Source: Flavobacteriales bacterium UBA1993 (GTDB taxonomy: Bacteria > Bacteroidota > Bacteroidia > Flavobacteriales_G > Salibacteraceae). Taken from it: 64,000 nucleotides of DNA. The stretch is taken from contig DDCZ01000060.1 of assembly GCA_002336485.1 (NCBI GenBank), positions 1 through 64,000 on the forward strand, written 5' to 3'. Positions 24,551 through 32,613 of the stretch are shown one piece after another; position 1 is the first letter of the stretch, and each line of letters begins with the position of its first letter. The notes below the pieces were generated by a model. The model did not search any database. It had not been told where the DNA came from and saw only the letters and a list, made by a program, of their open reading frames with translations. The position numbers and the translations under genes were made by a program.

Positions 24551-25330
24551 ATGAGGCAAATTCTTGGATTTTTCATTCTCGTAACCTTGATTGGCTGCAC
24601 TGAAACAAATACAGAAGGTCAGTCTTTAATTGTCGCGGCCGCTCAAACAGGTCAAGAAGCCGAACCGTTTGTAATCTTAGAATTATTCACGTCTGAGGGA
24701 TGCTCTGATTGTCCTGACGCTGAGCGCTACCTTAACGAGATCGCTCTAAAATCTTGGGCAGATAGAGATTATATATATGCGCTTAGCTTTCATGTTGATT
24801 ATTGGAACAAACTAGGTTGGCAGGACATATTCAGTAAAAGGTCATTTTCAGACAGACAGCGCGGCTACAGAAGCAGCCTAGGAAATGAAGTGATCTATAC
24901 TCCGCAACTCATCATAAACGGTCAGCAAGACTATGTAGGCACAGATAGGGATAAGATTCAACCTGCAATTGACATGGCACTTCAGAATAAACCTAAGGTC
25001 TACTTCACAATTACGCCAAACGAAGATTGGTCCAGCGTACAAATCGATCCAATATCGATTTCGGAAAATATGGGTGCGGAGGCATATGACATTCACCTGG
25101 CAATAGTAGAACGAGGTCTCAGCACGGACGTTTTACGAGGTGAGAATGAAGGAGAGAAACTCGATCATGAGAATATTGTGAGAGATTTTCAATCTCAAAA
25201 ATGGGATTCGACATTAATGAAAATTGATCTCTCCCATGATAACGAGCTAACCGAAAAATTCAGCCTAATCGCATTTATTCAAAACCCGGATACAAAGGAG
25301 ATTGTTGGCGCCAATATTTGGAACTACTAA
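24551..25330 (+). CDS. DUF1223 thioredoxin-fold lipoprotein
   Basis: A 259-residue protein starting at ATG 24551, where a lipoprotein signal begins (MRQILGFFILVTLIGC, Cys16). DUF1223 is a thioredoxin-like fold: VILELFTSEGCSDCPDAE carries a CxxC pair (C51, C54), followed by the conserved FHVDYWNKLGWQDIFS and VIYTPQLIINGQQDYVG. A redox role in the envelope is plausible, but no substrate is known for the family. Its stop is directly adjacent (0 nt) to the stop of the convergent lipoprotein gene. Confidence 0.9.
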   Translation: MRQILGFFILVTLIGCTETNTEGQSLIVAAAQTGQEAEPFVILELFTSEGCSDCPDAERYLNEIALKSWADRDYIYALSFHVDYWNKLGWQDIFSKRSFSDRQRGYRSSLGNEVIYTPQLIINGQQDYVGTDRDKIQPAIDMALQNKPKVYFTITPNEDWSSVQIDPISISENMGAEAYDIHLAIVERGLSTDVLRGENEGEKLDHENIVRDFQSQKWDSTLMKIDLSHDNELTEKFSLIAFIQNPDTKEIVGANIWNY

Positions 25331-26020
25331 TCAAATGACCCCTGCAATGGCAAAGGCAACAATGATTCCGATAAATATGGTGAAGAATATTCCAAGACCA
25401 AGAGCTATCTGACCCAGAATCTTTGCAATGCGGCCTAACCGCTCGCCTGCCCCACCGTTAATCATTGCCTTTTTTGCCAGCAAAATTGCCACAATAGCAA
25501 ACGCAATATTCAAAAGCGGAACCTGAACAAAAACGAGTAGGGCCAGTATGGATACGATGAGCGCGGCAATTCCATAATCTTTTCCTAAATCCTCAGGCTC
25601 TTCAAAGGTTGGTTTTCCAAACTGCCTTTGAATCGCGGCTTTCGATGTCTCTTGATATTCTGAAATCCGAGAAACAACACGCAAAAACTTTGGATTTGAC
25701 TTCTCTAAAATGGTTTTGACTGAGTCAGTTAGCTGTATCCGTCGTTCCGACTTCTTGGAAATTTCATTTCGCGTGGTATCAGCTGTTTTTTCTCGAAGTC
25801 CGTTCGAAACCTCGCGATAATCTGGCTTCAAAATAATGGAGTCTCTCGCGGCGAGTTCGCGTGACTCATGGCGCCAGTGTTTCGCACTTATGTGTAATCC
25901 CTTCCTGTATACTCGTTTTTGGATTGGACTATTCGACACAACGTCGCTATTTGTTCCGCATGATTGTAGAACCAGCGAAAGGAGAACGAGTGCGAAGCTC
26001 AAGACTTTGATCCTTGGCAT
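25331..26020 (-). CDS. Lipoprotein with QKR-Y-RKG motif and two C-terminal membrane segments (paralogue 1)
   Basis: A 229-residue protein starting at ATG 26020: lipoprotein signal ending LSLVLQSCGTNS. Just after the lipidated Cys comes SPIQKRVYRKGLHISAKHW, a motif seen in many Bacteroidota envelope proteins. A charged, probably disordered middle follows. The C-terminus has two hydrophobic helices around AALIVSILALLVFVQVPLL and IAFAIVAILLAKKAMI, then a final helix GLGIFFTIFIGIIVAFAIAGV. A protein with both a lipobox and membrane helices is topologically odd. It is a tandem paralogue of the next gene upstream (26046-26702), with 25 nt between them. Function unknown. Confidence 0.7.
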   Translation of the reverse strand: MPRIKVLSFALVLLSLVLQSCGTNSDVVSNSPIQKRVYRKGLHISAKHWRHESRELAARDSIILKPDYREVSNGLREKTADTTRNEISKKSERRIQLTDSVKTILEKSNPKFLRVVSRISEYQETSKAAIQRQFGKPTFEEPEDLGKDYGIAALIVSILALLVFVQVPLLNIAFAIVAILLAKKAMINGGAGERLGRIAKILGQIALGLGIFFTIFIGIIVAFAIAGVI

Positions 26021-26045
26021 GATATGTCCACTCCAACTCAATGTG

Positions 26046-26702
26046 TTAGATGAATATAAACCCAATAATAAAGAGAACATAAGCGATTAGAAATAAGAGG
26101 AAAAGCAAACCCAATATGAGCAACACAATATTGCCAATCAGTCCAATTGTGGAAGCGTCTGAAACACCTACGTTTCTTCGAGATTTTAGGGCGAAAAATA
26201 TTCCTAGGCCGGCGGACACTAAAACCAACGGTGGAAACAGCCCTATCAAAAGAATCGATACCCCCATCATGATCAATGAGATGAGCGCGAATTGATCATC
26301 GCCTTCGTCCATACCGCTCGATAGGCTCCTTATTTTTTGTTTCGGAAATGAAATTACCTTGTCGCTGGTGTCATCCAATTTCCGATTAGCAATCACATTT
26401 TTGACTCGGGTAAAATTCTTAGTCCTTCGTGTTGAATCATTCAGGTTTGCTTTATCCAATGCAAAGACCTTCGGCTCCAAAATCGGTCGAGTTTCTGATT
26501 GGTCTACCTCCCTCTTCGATGTATCTGGTTCTCTAATTGAAAATTCAGAGGCAGTCAGATGCTTGCTGCGATTGGGAAAATGAAACCCCTTTCTATACTT
26601 CCGTTTTTGTATAGAGTGCGAACTAAATGAGTCATTAGAAGAGCTACACCCGGTCAGGATCAACACAACAACCAGTACGAAAAAGGAAACCAATCTGTTC
26701 AT
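26046..26702 (-). CDS. Lipoprotein with QKR-Y-RKG motif and C-terminal membrane segments (paralogue 2)
   Basis: A 218-residue protein: lipoprotein signal MNRLVSFFVLVVVLILTGC, then SHSIQKRKYRKGFHFPNRSK, a charged middle, and hydrophobic helices FALISLIMMGVSILLIGLFPP, VLVSAGLGIFFALKSRRN and GNIVLLILGLLFLLFLIAYV. It has the same plan and motif as the gene at 25331-26020, so the two arose by tandem duplication and then diverged. It is the first gene of the pair, and the htpG terminator lies 39 nt upstream. Function unknown. Confidence 0.72.
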   Translation of the reverse strand: MNRLVSFFVLVVVLILTGCSSSNDSFSSHSIQKRKYRKGFHFPNRSKHLTASEFSIREPDTSKREVDQSETRPILEPKVFALDKANLNDSTRRTKNFTRVKNVIANRKLDDTSDKVISFPKQKIRSLSSGMDEGDDQFALISLIMMGVSILLIGLFPPLVLVSAGLGIFFALKSRRNVGVSDASTIGLIGNIVLLILGLLFLLFLIAYVLFIIGFIFI

Positions 26703-26740
26703 ATCAGCGTCAATATCCGTTTTTTCTCACAAATTCGAGC

Positions 26741-26769
26741 AAAAAAAAAGGCCCCGATTGGGGCCTTTT
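26741..26769 (-). terminator. Intrinsic terminator of htpG
   Basis: On the minus strand the stem AAAAGGCCCC / GGGGCCTTTT (10 bp, loop of 4) is followed by more T, 18 nt after the htpG stop. It insulates htpG from the paralogous lipoprotein genes downstream. Confidence 0.92.
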
Positions 26770-26786
26770 CCTTTAACCAACCGAGG

Positions 26787-28679
26787 CTAGCCTATTAATT
26801 CTGTGCTACGCTCAATAAATCGAGTCAGCTTTTCGCCTTTCAGCATACCCTTACTCAAGAGTGCCAAGTCTGTAGCCTGTTGCACCATCGCTCCGCGCTT
26901 TTCTTCATCTTCTTCGATCAACAACTTCGAAACCAAAGGATGATTACTATTCACAACAAGATTGTAGCTCTCTGGCATATTACTCATTCCGAACATTCCA
27001 CCGCCTATCTCGGCTTGCTCCTTCATTCTTCGCATGAATTCGCTTTGGGTGATCATCATCGGTTGATCTGTTTCATCCAAGCTTTCAAACTGAACGACAA
27101 AAGTCTCTTTGGCAAGCACACCCTGAATCATCGGTGTAAGTATGTTCTTCTGATCCTCGGTGAGGTTGCTTTCGACCGTATCCTCTCTTGGAATTAGTTT
27201 ATCCAATGCATCGGCATCGACACGCTTAAATAACACCTTTTCCATCTTCGTCTCAAAGTGCTGAAGAAGGTGTGCTGTTAGCGGCGTGCTCATTTCCAAC
27301 ACATCATAGCCACGCTTCTCTGCCTTTTGAATTACACCATGATCCGCCTCTGGATTATTTGAATAAAGAAAGATTGTATTTCCATCCTTATCTACTTGAT
27401 TTCCTTTTATGTGCTCGGTGTATTCCTCAAAAGTTTTGAATTCATCCTTCGTATTCTTAAGAAGATAAACCGGTTGAATTCGCTCATAGAATTTCTCATC
27501 CGTCAAGAGACCGTAGTCCATAAAGACTTGCATATCTGGCCACTTCGTTTCAAAGTCTTGTCTATCGTTCTTATACATTTCAGCAAGCTTGTCAGCTACC
27601 TTCTTGGTAATGTGACTGCTAATCTTCTTCACGTTGGCGTCGCTTTGCAAGTAGCTTCTGCTCACGTTTAATGGAATATCCGGCGAGTCGATCACGCCAT
27701 GAAGCAGCGTCAAGAACTCAGGAACCACATTTTCTACAGAATCTGTGATAAATACCTGATTGCTGTATAGCTGTATCTTATTCTTCTGCAGCTCTACCTT
27801 ATGCTTCGCCAATTTTGGAAAAAACAGCACTCCTGTCAGGTTGAAAGGATAATCGACGTTGATGTGAATGTGAAAAAGTGGCTCCTCGAACGTCATTGGG
27901 TATAGCTCTCGATAAAAAGCGGTGTAGTCTTCCTTCTCAAGCTCACTTGGCGACTTTTTCCAAAGTGGATTTGGATTATTTATGAGGTTGTCAACCGTGA
28001 CTTCCTCCTTTTTCAGATTGCCTTCTTCGTCTTTTTCACCTTTGGCATTTTCGACTTGTTCGGTCCTTGTTCCAAATTTTATTGAAACGGGTAGGAACTT
28101 GCAGTATTTCGTTAAGATTCCTTCGACACGCTGATCTTCCAAAAACTCTTCGGATTCAGCATCTATATGCAGGATAATTTCCGTTCCTCGCTGCGTTTTT
28201 TTCGATTTAGTGACCGTAAATTCTGGGCTACCATCACACACCCACTTAACCGCAGTTTCGTCTTTCCAGCTCTTTGTGATAACCTCTACCTTCTTGGACA
28301 CCATAAAGGCACTGTAAAACCCAAGGCCAAAATGTCCAATGATTCCGCCATCATCAACCTTGCCTTCATACTCCTTTAAGAACTCAGATGCACCAGAGAA
28401 AGCTACTTGGTTCAAGTACTTCTCCACTTCATCCTCCGTCATTCCGATTCCATTATCAATAATATGGAGTGTCTTCTTTTTTGCATCGATTTTCACCTCG
28501 ATGGTAGTTTCTCCAACGTCCCCTTTAAACTCGCCTAGTCGGGCTATAGTCTTCAGTTTTGTCGTGGCATCCACTGCGTTCGATACCAACTCGCGCAAGA
28601 AAATCTCATGATCTGAGTAGAGAAATTTCTTAATTATTGGGAAAATATTTTCCGCTTGAACATTAATTGTTCCCTTCAT
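26787..28679 (-). CDS. htpG: Molecular chaperone HtpG (Hsp90)
   Basis: A 630-residue ATP-dependent chaperone of the Hsp90 family. The N-terminal GHKL ATPase domain has all signature elements: ELVSNAVDATTKLK, DNGIGMTEDEV, LNQVAFSGASEF and GHFGLGFYSAFMVS. The middle domain (FNLTGVLFFPKL, LYSNQVFITDSVENVVPEFL) and the C-terminal dimerisation region follow. The acidic linker (ENAKGEKDEEGNLKKEE) is short, as in bacteria. It starts at ATG 28679 and is followed by a strong terminator, so probably monocistronic. No clear TAnnTTTG box is seen in the 228-nt region shared with the divergent protease gene, so heat-type control by another factor is possible. Confidence 0.97.
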   Translation of the reverse strand: MKGTINVQAENIFPIIKKFLYSDHEIFLRELVSNAVDATTKLKTIARLGEFKGDVGETTIEVKIDAKKKTLHIIDNGIGMTEDEVEKYLNQVAFSGASEFLKEYEGKVDDGGIIGHFGLGFYSAFMVSKKVEVITKSWKDETAVKWVCDGSPEFTVTKSKKTQRGTEIILHIDAESEEFLEDQRVEGILTKYCKFLPVSIKFGTRTEQVENAKGEKDEEGNLKKEEVTVDNLINNPNPLWKKSPSELEKEDYTAFYRELYPMTFEEPLFHIHINVDYPFNLTGVLFFPKLAKHKVELQKNKIQLYSNQVFITDSVENVVPEFLTLLHGVIDSPDIPLNVSRSYLQSDANVKKISSHITKKVADKLAEMYKNDRQDFETKWPDMQVFMDYGLLTDEKFYERIQPVYLLKNTKDEFKTFEEYTEHIKGNQVDKDGNTIFLYSNNPEADHGVIQKAEKRGYDVLEMSTPLTAHLLQHFETKMEKVLFKRVDADALDKLIPREDTVESNLTEDQKNILTPMIQGVLAKETFVVQFESLDETDQPMMITQSEFMRRMKEQAEIGGGMFGMSNMPESYNLVVNSNHPLVSKLLIEEDEEKRGAMVQQATDLALLSKGMLKGEKLTRFIERSTELIG

Positions 28680-28881
28680 AGCAATCCTATTTTATTCTGT
28701 AATCGTTTTTCAATTATTCATCATTCGTAGAGGAATCCAGTAGATTCATCGTGGACTGCACTAGTCAAAGTATGTGCCAGCGCCTTTGGACTGTCATTGT
28801 GGCAAGCATGCTCGTCCAAGATTGTTACGAATGAGGCGCGAATAAACATACTTCCATATTTAAATGTTGATTCGCTCAAAG

Positions 28882-28889
28882 TATATTTG
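28882..28889 (+). promoter_or_regulatory. Candidate -7 promoter box for the M4 protease gene
   Basis: TATATTTG matches TAnnTTTG exactly and lies 18 nt upstream of ATG 28908. A TTG at 28867 is only 12 nt upstream, so the -33 element is not convincing. Confidence 0.4.
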
Positions 28890-28907
28890 ATCACCAAACT
28901 AAACAAC

Positions 28908-31900
28908 ATGAGATTATTAATTTCCTTCCTATTCATTGCACTTTCATTTCAATCCTTTGCCAAGGAGACCGAAACGATTCTTACTGGTCGAAATGCACAT
29001 GAGGAAATCCCAGGCACCGAGCTTATTAGATATAAGTCCTTTTCAACGGTCCCGGCCTTCATCCGTTTCCGAGCCGACCAAACCATTTCGTTCACAGAAT
29101 GGGAAGAATGGATGACACAGCGTTACTTTAAAACAAGCGAGGGTTTTTCCTTCCAATTCCTGCGATCCGAAGAAGACGAGCTTGGGATGATTCACTATCG
29201 ATATCAACAAGCAAAGGATGGCTTTCCGCTTGAATTTGGTGTTTGGTTGGTTCACACAAAGAACGGACAGGTAATTAGTATGAATGGAGAAATGTTTGAC
29301 GAAGTTCCTTCATTTAAGCCTAGTGTTTCGGAAGAGGCTGCGCTAAATCTGGCCATGGCATCGGTTGGTGCCGACAGCTATAAATGGCAAATCGAGGCGG
29401 AAGAAGCTCATCTAAAGTTGGAACAAAACGATCCAGAAGCGACATATTTTCCGACAGGCGAACTTGTAATTGTAAATAGAGATCCTTCATTATCTGAGGT
29501 TGATCTGTCACTCGCTTGGAAATTCAACATTTATGCCGCTCAACCATTGAGCCGACAGGAGGTTTTTGTGAATGCGACGGCTGGTACAATTGACTTTAGA
29601 AATGACCTAATTCATCATGCGGACTCAGATGGTGTCGCCAATACTGGCTACAGCGGGTCACAAAATATTGTGGCAGATTATACGGGCACTCAATTCAGAT
29701 TGCGTGAAACAGGAAGAGGCAACGGCATTGAAACATACACCATGAACAATGGGACTAATTATGGTGGTTCGTCAGATTATACTGATAATGACAATGTATG
29801 GAATGCTACAGGAAACGACCAATATGGAACCGATGCGCATTGGGGTGCAGAAATGACTTATGACTATTTCTACAATAAACATTCTAGAAATAGTATTGAC
29901 GATGCAGGTTTTAAACTATTGAGTTACTGCAGCTATGGTAACAACTTCAACAATGCGTTTTGGGACGGTCAAAGAATGACCTATGGTGACGGTGGAGCGC
30001 CATTTCAGGTTATTGATGTGGTAGGGCATGAAATCAGCCATGGGTTGACATCCAACACGGCTGATCTAGTTTATTCGTACGAATCTGGCGCATTAAATGA
30101 AAGCTTTTCAGACATATTTGGTGCTGCAGTCGAATTCGATGCTCTTGGTTTTGCTAATGGAGATTGGTTGATGGGTGAAGATCGCGGCTCGGCCATTCGG
30201 TCACTGAGCAATCCTAATTCTTATGGTGACCCAGACACTTATTTGGGAACAAATTGGTTTGCCGGAGCTGGAGACAATGGAGGCGTGCACACAAACAGTG
30301 GTGTCCAAAATTATTGGTTTTATCTACTAACAGTAGGTGGAACGGGCACAAACGATATAGGAGATAACTATAGCGTCACAGCTCTTGGAATAGATGATGC
30401 GGAGGCAATCGCATTCAGAAACCTTACTATCTACCTAACAACTAACAGTCAGTACTCTGATGCGCGATTCTACGCCATACAATCAGCTCAGGACCTTTAC
30501 GGCGCGTGCACACAAGAAGTGGAAAGCACGACCAACGCGTGGTATGCCGTCGGAGTAGGCGCAGAGTATGTGGCAACAGTCGATGCTGATTTTCTGGCTG
30601 ATGACACCGAGGATTGCGCATTACCATTTACCGTAAACTTCAGCAACTTAAGTTCGAACTCTGACACCTATGCATGGACATTTGGAGATGGAGGAAGCTC
30701 TACCGCAGCACAACCTTCTCACACGTATACTGCCGCTGGCACTTACACTGTTGTGTTACAGTCATCTTCATCCTGTGGAACAGATACAAAAACAGAGACC
30801 TCATACATTACAGTCGGCCCTAGTGTGCCTTGTGACTACATCATGGTAAATGGAGGTCAAGGAACAACTCAGGAAGGCTGTTTAGGCTATCTTTTCGACA
30901 ACGGAGGACCTGATGGAAGTTATTTAGCTGGATCTGATTCTTGGGTTACCATCGCCCCTTGCGGAGCATCAAGCGTGACCATAAATTTTGATGAATTTGT
31001 TCTTGAGGCCGACGCCAATTGCCAATATGACTACTTGGAGGTCTATGATGGTGCGTCTATTAACGCCACACTTCTCGGTTCATACTGTGGCACAACATCT
31101 AGTTCATTGAATTACCCTCCGGCCTCACTCACCTCTACTGGCCCGGCTATTACGGTTCGTTTGGTTGCCGATAACGGTCTTGAGTATTCAGGATTCAAAA
31201 TTAGCTGGGAATGTGAAGAGGGCAACACACCTCCAGTACCAGCTTTTGAAGCGGCTATAACTGAGTCTTGTGATGGAATGATCAGTTTTGCCAATGAAAG
31301 TAGCAACTGCCCTGACAATATGATTTGGAGGTTTGGAGACGGCACTACATCTACACTTGAAAATCCAACACACGAATACGACAGCAACGGAACGTACAAT
31401 GTAACGCTTGTTGTATCTAACAGCAATGGGACTGACAGCCTTATCAAGCAGGCGTATATTGATATCAACAGACCTACAATGCCAGCAGGAGCTAACGTGG
31501 AAATATGCCCGGAGGAATCAGCAACATTATACGCTATGCCCACTGCTGCAGGTGAAACAAGATGGTATGACGATCCTTCTGGAACAACACCAATTCACGT
31601 TGGAGACTCGTTTACAACGCCCGTAATTTCATACTCTACCCCATACTATGTTGAAACGGTTGTCGAAGGAGCCACGGCTAACGTTGGACCTGCGGACAAC
31701 ACCTTTGGTGGGGGTGCTTATTTTCAATTTAATCAGTCTCTCATCTTCGATGTCTTTAGCGAATCAATCTTGAAAACTGTTAAAGTATTTGCAGAAGGAG
31801 CAGGAAATCGAACAATCGATCTACGTGATGAAAACGGAGGGGTAATACAATCTGCAACCGTTAATCTTCCGGATGGCGAATCGGTTGTTACGTTGAATTT

Positions 31901-32387
31901 CAATCTACCAGTCGGCACCGACATGAGCATTGGAATAAATGCAAACAGTGCTGTCGATCTGTACCGAAACAATGAAGGTGTGGCTTACCCTTACACGATA
32001 AGTGGGGTGGTATCTATCACAAGGAGTTCTGCGAATCAAGCAGGTGGATTGAATCACTACTACTATTTCTATGATTGGGAAGTTGGCGAAGCAGATTGTA
32101 TTAGCGCGCGACATGAGATAGCTGCAAGCACTGGCGTTTGTACAGGTATTGACGAAATCGCCGCCGCCATGGTCGACGTTTACCCTAATCCAAACAATGG
32201 TCAGTTTATGATCAGTTGGGGCGAACTAAATGTTCAAACCATTGATGTATTAAACGTTCAAGGCCAAATGATAAACTCCATAAGTTCAACTGGAAATTCA
32301 GTAGAAACATCTCTACCAGCTGGCGTCTACATGGTTCGATTGAACCTAGATAACAGCAGTATAATCAAGAAGGTGATCGTTCAGTAA
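28908..32387 (+). CDS. Secreted M4 (thermolysin-like) metalloprotease with PKD, CUB and T9SS type A tail
   Basis: A 1159-residue exported protease. ATG 28908 was chosen since the signal peptide MRLLISFLFIALSFQSFAK starts there. An FTP/PepSY propeptide covers about 40-230. The catalytic M4 domain has the zinc motif HEISH (374-378) and the third ligand E398 (NESFSDIF), then the C-terminal M4 region with GVHTNSGVQNYWFYLL. A PKD domain (AWTFGDGGSSTAAQPSHTY), a CUB domain (CQYDYLEVYDGA), a second PKD (IWRFGDGTTSTLENPTHEY) and an Ig-like domain follow. The last 70 residues (VYPNPNNGQF... LPAGVYMVRL... IIKKVIVQ) are a T9SS type A sorting domain. Secreted via T9SS and probably used to digest external protein. 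A terminator follows at once. Confidence 0.95.
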   Translation: MRLLISFLFIALSFQSFAKETETILTGRNAHEEIPGTELIRYKSFSTVPAFIRFRADQTISFTEWEEWMTQRYFKTSEGFSFQFLRSEEDELGMIHYRYQQAKDGFPLEFGVWLVHTKNGQVISMNGEMFDEVPSFKPSVSEEAALNLAMASVGADSYKWQIEAEEAHLKLEQNDPEATYFPTGELVIVNRDPSLSEVDLSLAWKFNIYAAQPLSRQEVFVNATAGTIDFRNDLIHHADSDGVANTGYSGSQNIVADYTGTQFRLRETGRGNGIETYTMNNGTNYGGSSDYTDNDNVWNATGNDQYGTDAHWGAEMTYDYFYNKHSRNSIDDAGFKLLSYCSYGNNFNNAFWDGQRMTYGDGGAPFQVIDVVGHEISHGLTSNTADLVYSYESGALNESFSDIFGAAVEFDALGFANGDWLMGEDRGSAIRSLSNPNSYGDPDTYLGTNWFAGAGDNGGVHTNSGVQNYWFYLLTVGGTGTNDIGDNYSVTALGIDDAEAIAFRNLTIYLTTNSQYSDARFYAIQSAQDLYGACTQEVESTTNAWYAVGVGAEYVATVDADFLADDTEDCALPFTVNFSNLSSNSDTYAWTFGDGGSSTAAQPSHTYTAAGTYTVVLQSSSSCGTDTKTETSYITVGPSVPCDYIMVNGGQGTTQEGCLGYLFDNGGPDGSYLAGSDSWVTIAPCGASSVTINFDEFVLEADANCQYDYLEVYDGASINATLLGSYCGTTSSSLNYPPASLTSTGPAITVRLVADNGLEYSGFKISWECEEGNTPPVPAFEAAITESCDGMISFANESSNCPDNMIWRFGDGTTSTLENPTHEYDSNGTYNVTLVVSNSNGTDSLIKQAYIDINRPTMPAGANVEICPEESATLYAMPTAAGETRWYDDPSGTTPIHVGDSFTTPVISYSTPYYVETVVEGATANVGPADNTFGGGAYFQFNQSLIFDVFSESILKTVKVFAEGAGNRTIDLRDENGGVIQSATVNLPDGESVVTLNFNLPVGTDMSIGINANSAVDLYRNNEGVAYPYTISGVVSITRSSANQAGGLNHYYYFYDWEVGEADCISARHEIAASTGVCTGIDEIAAAMVDVYPNPNNGQFMISWGELNVQTIDVLNVQGQMINSISSTGNSVETSLPAGVYMVRLNLDNSSIIKKVIVQ

Positions 32388-32407
32388 GGTCATCCACTGA
32401 AAATGTA

Positions 32408-32440
32408 ATAGCCTCGTTGAAGTTCAACGGGGCTTTTTTC
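32408..32440 (+). terminator. Intrinsic terminator of the M4 protease gene
   Basis: AGCCTCGTTGAA and TTCAACGGGGCT form a near-perfect 12-bp stem followed by TTTTTT, 20 nt after the stop codon. The remaining 170 nt up to the convergent gene's stop at 32614 contain nothing I can identify. Confidence 0.88.
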
Positions 32441-32613
32441 GTTTAGATTATATGCCGGTAAGTTTTCGAGTATCAACCAAACCCAACAGGATTGAGATGT
32501 GGAACGTCATTATTTATCGGTAGAAGGAAGGTGAGACATGAGCCTGCAGCGAGCCAGTGAAAGTATTATGTGCCGTGTACTCACAACACACCGAATCTAA
32601 GTCGAAATCAGCT

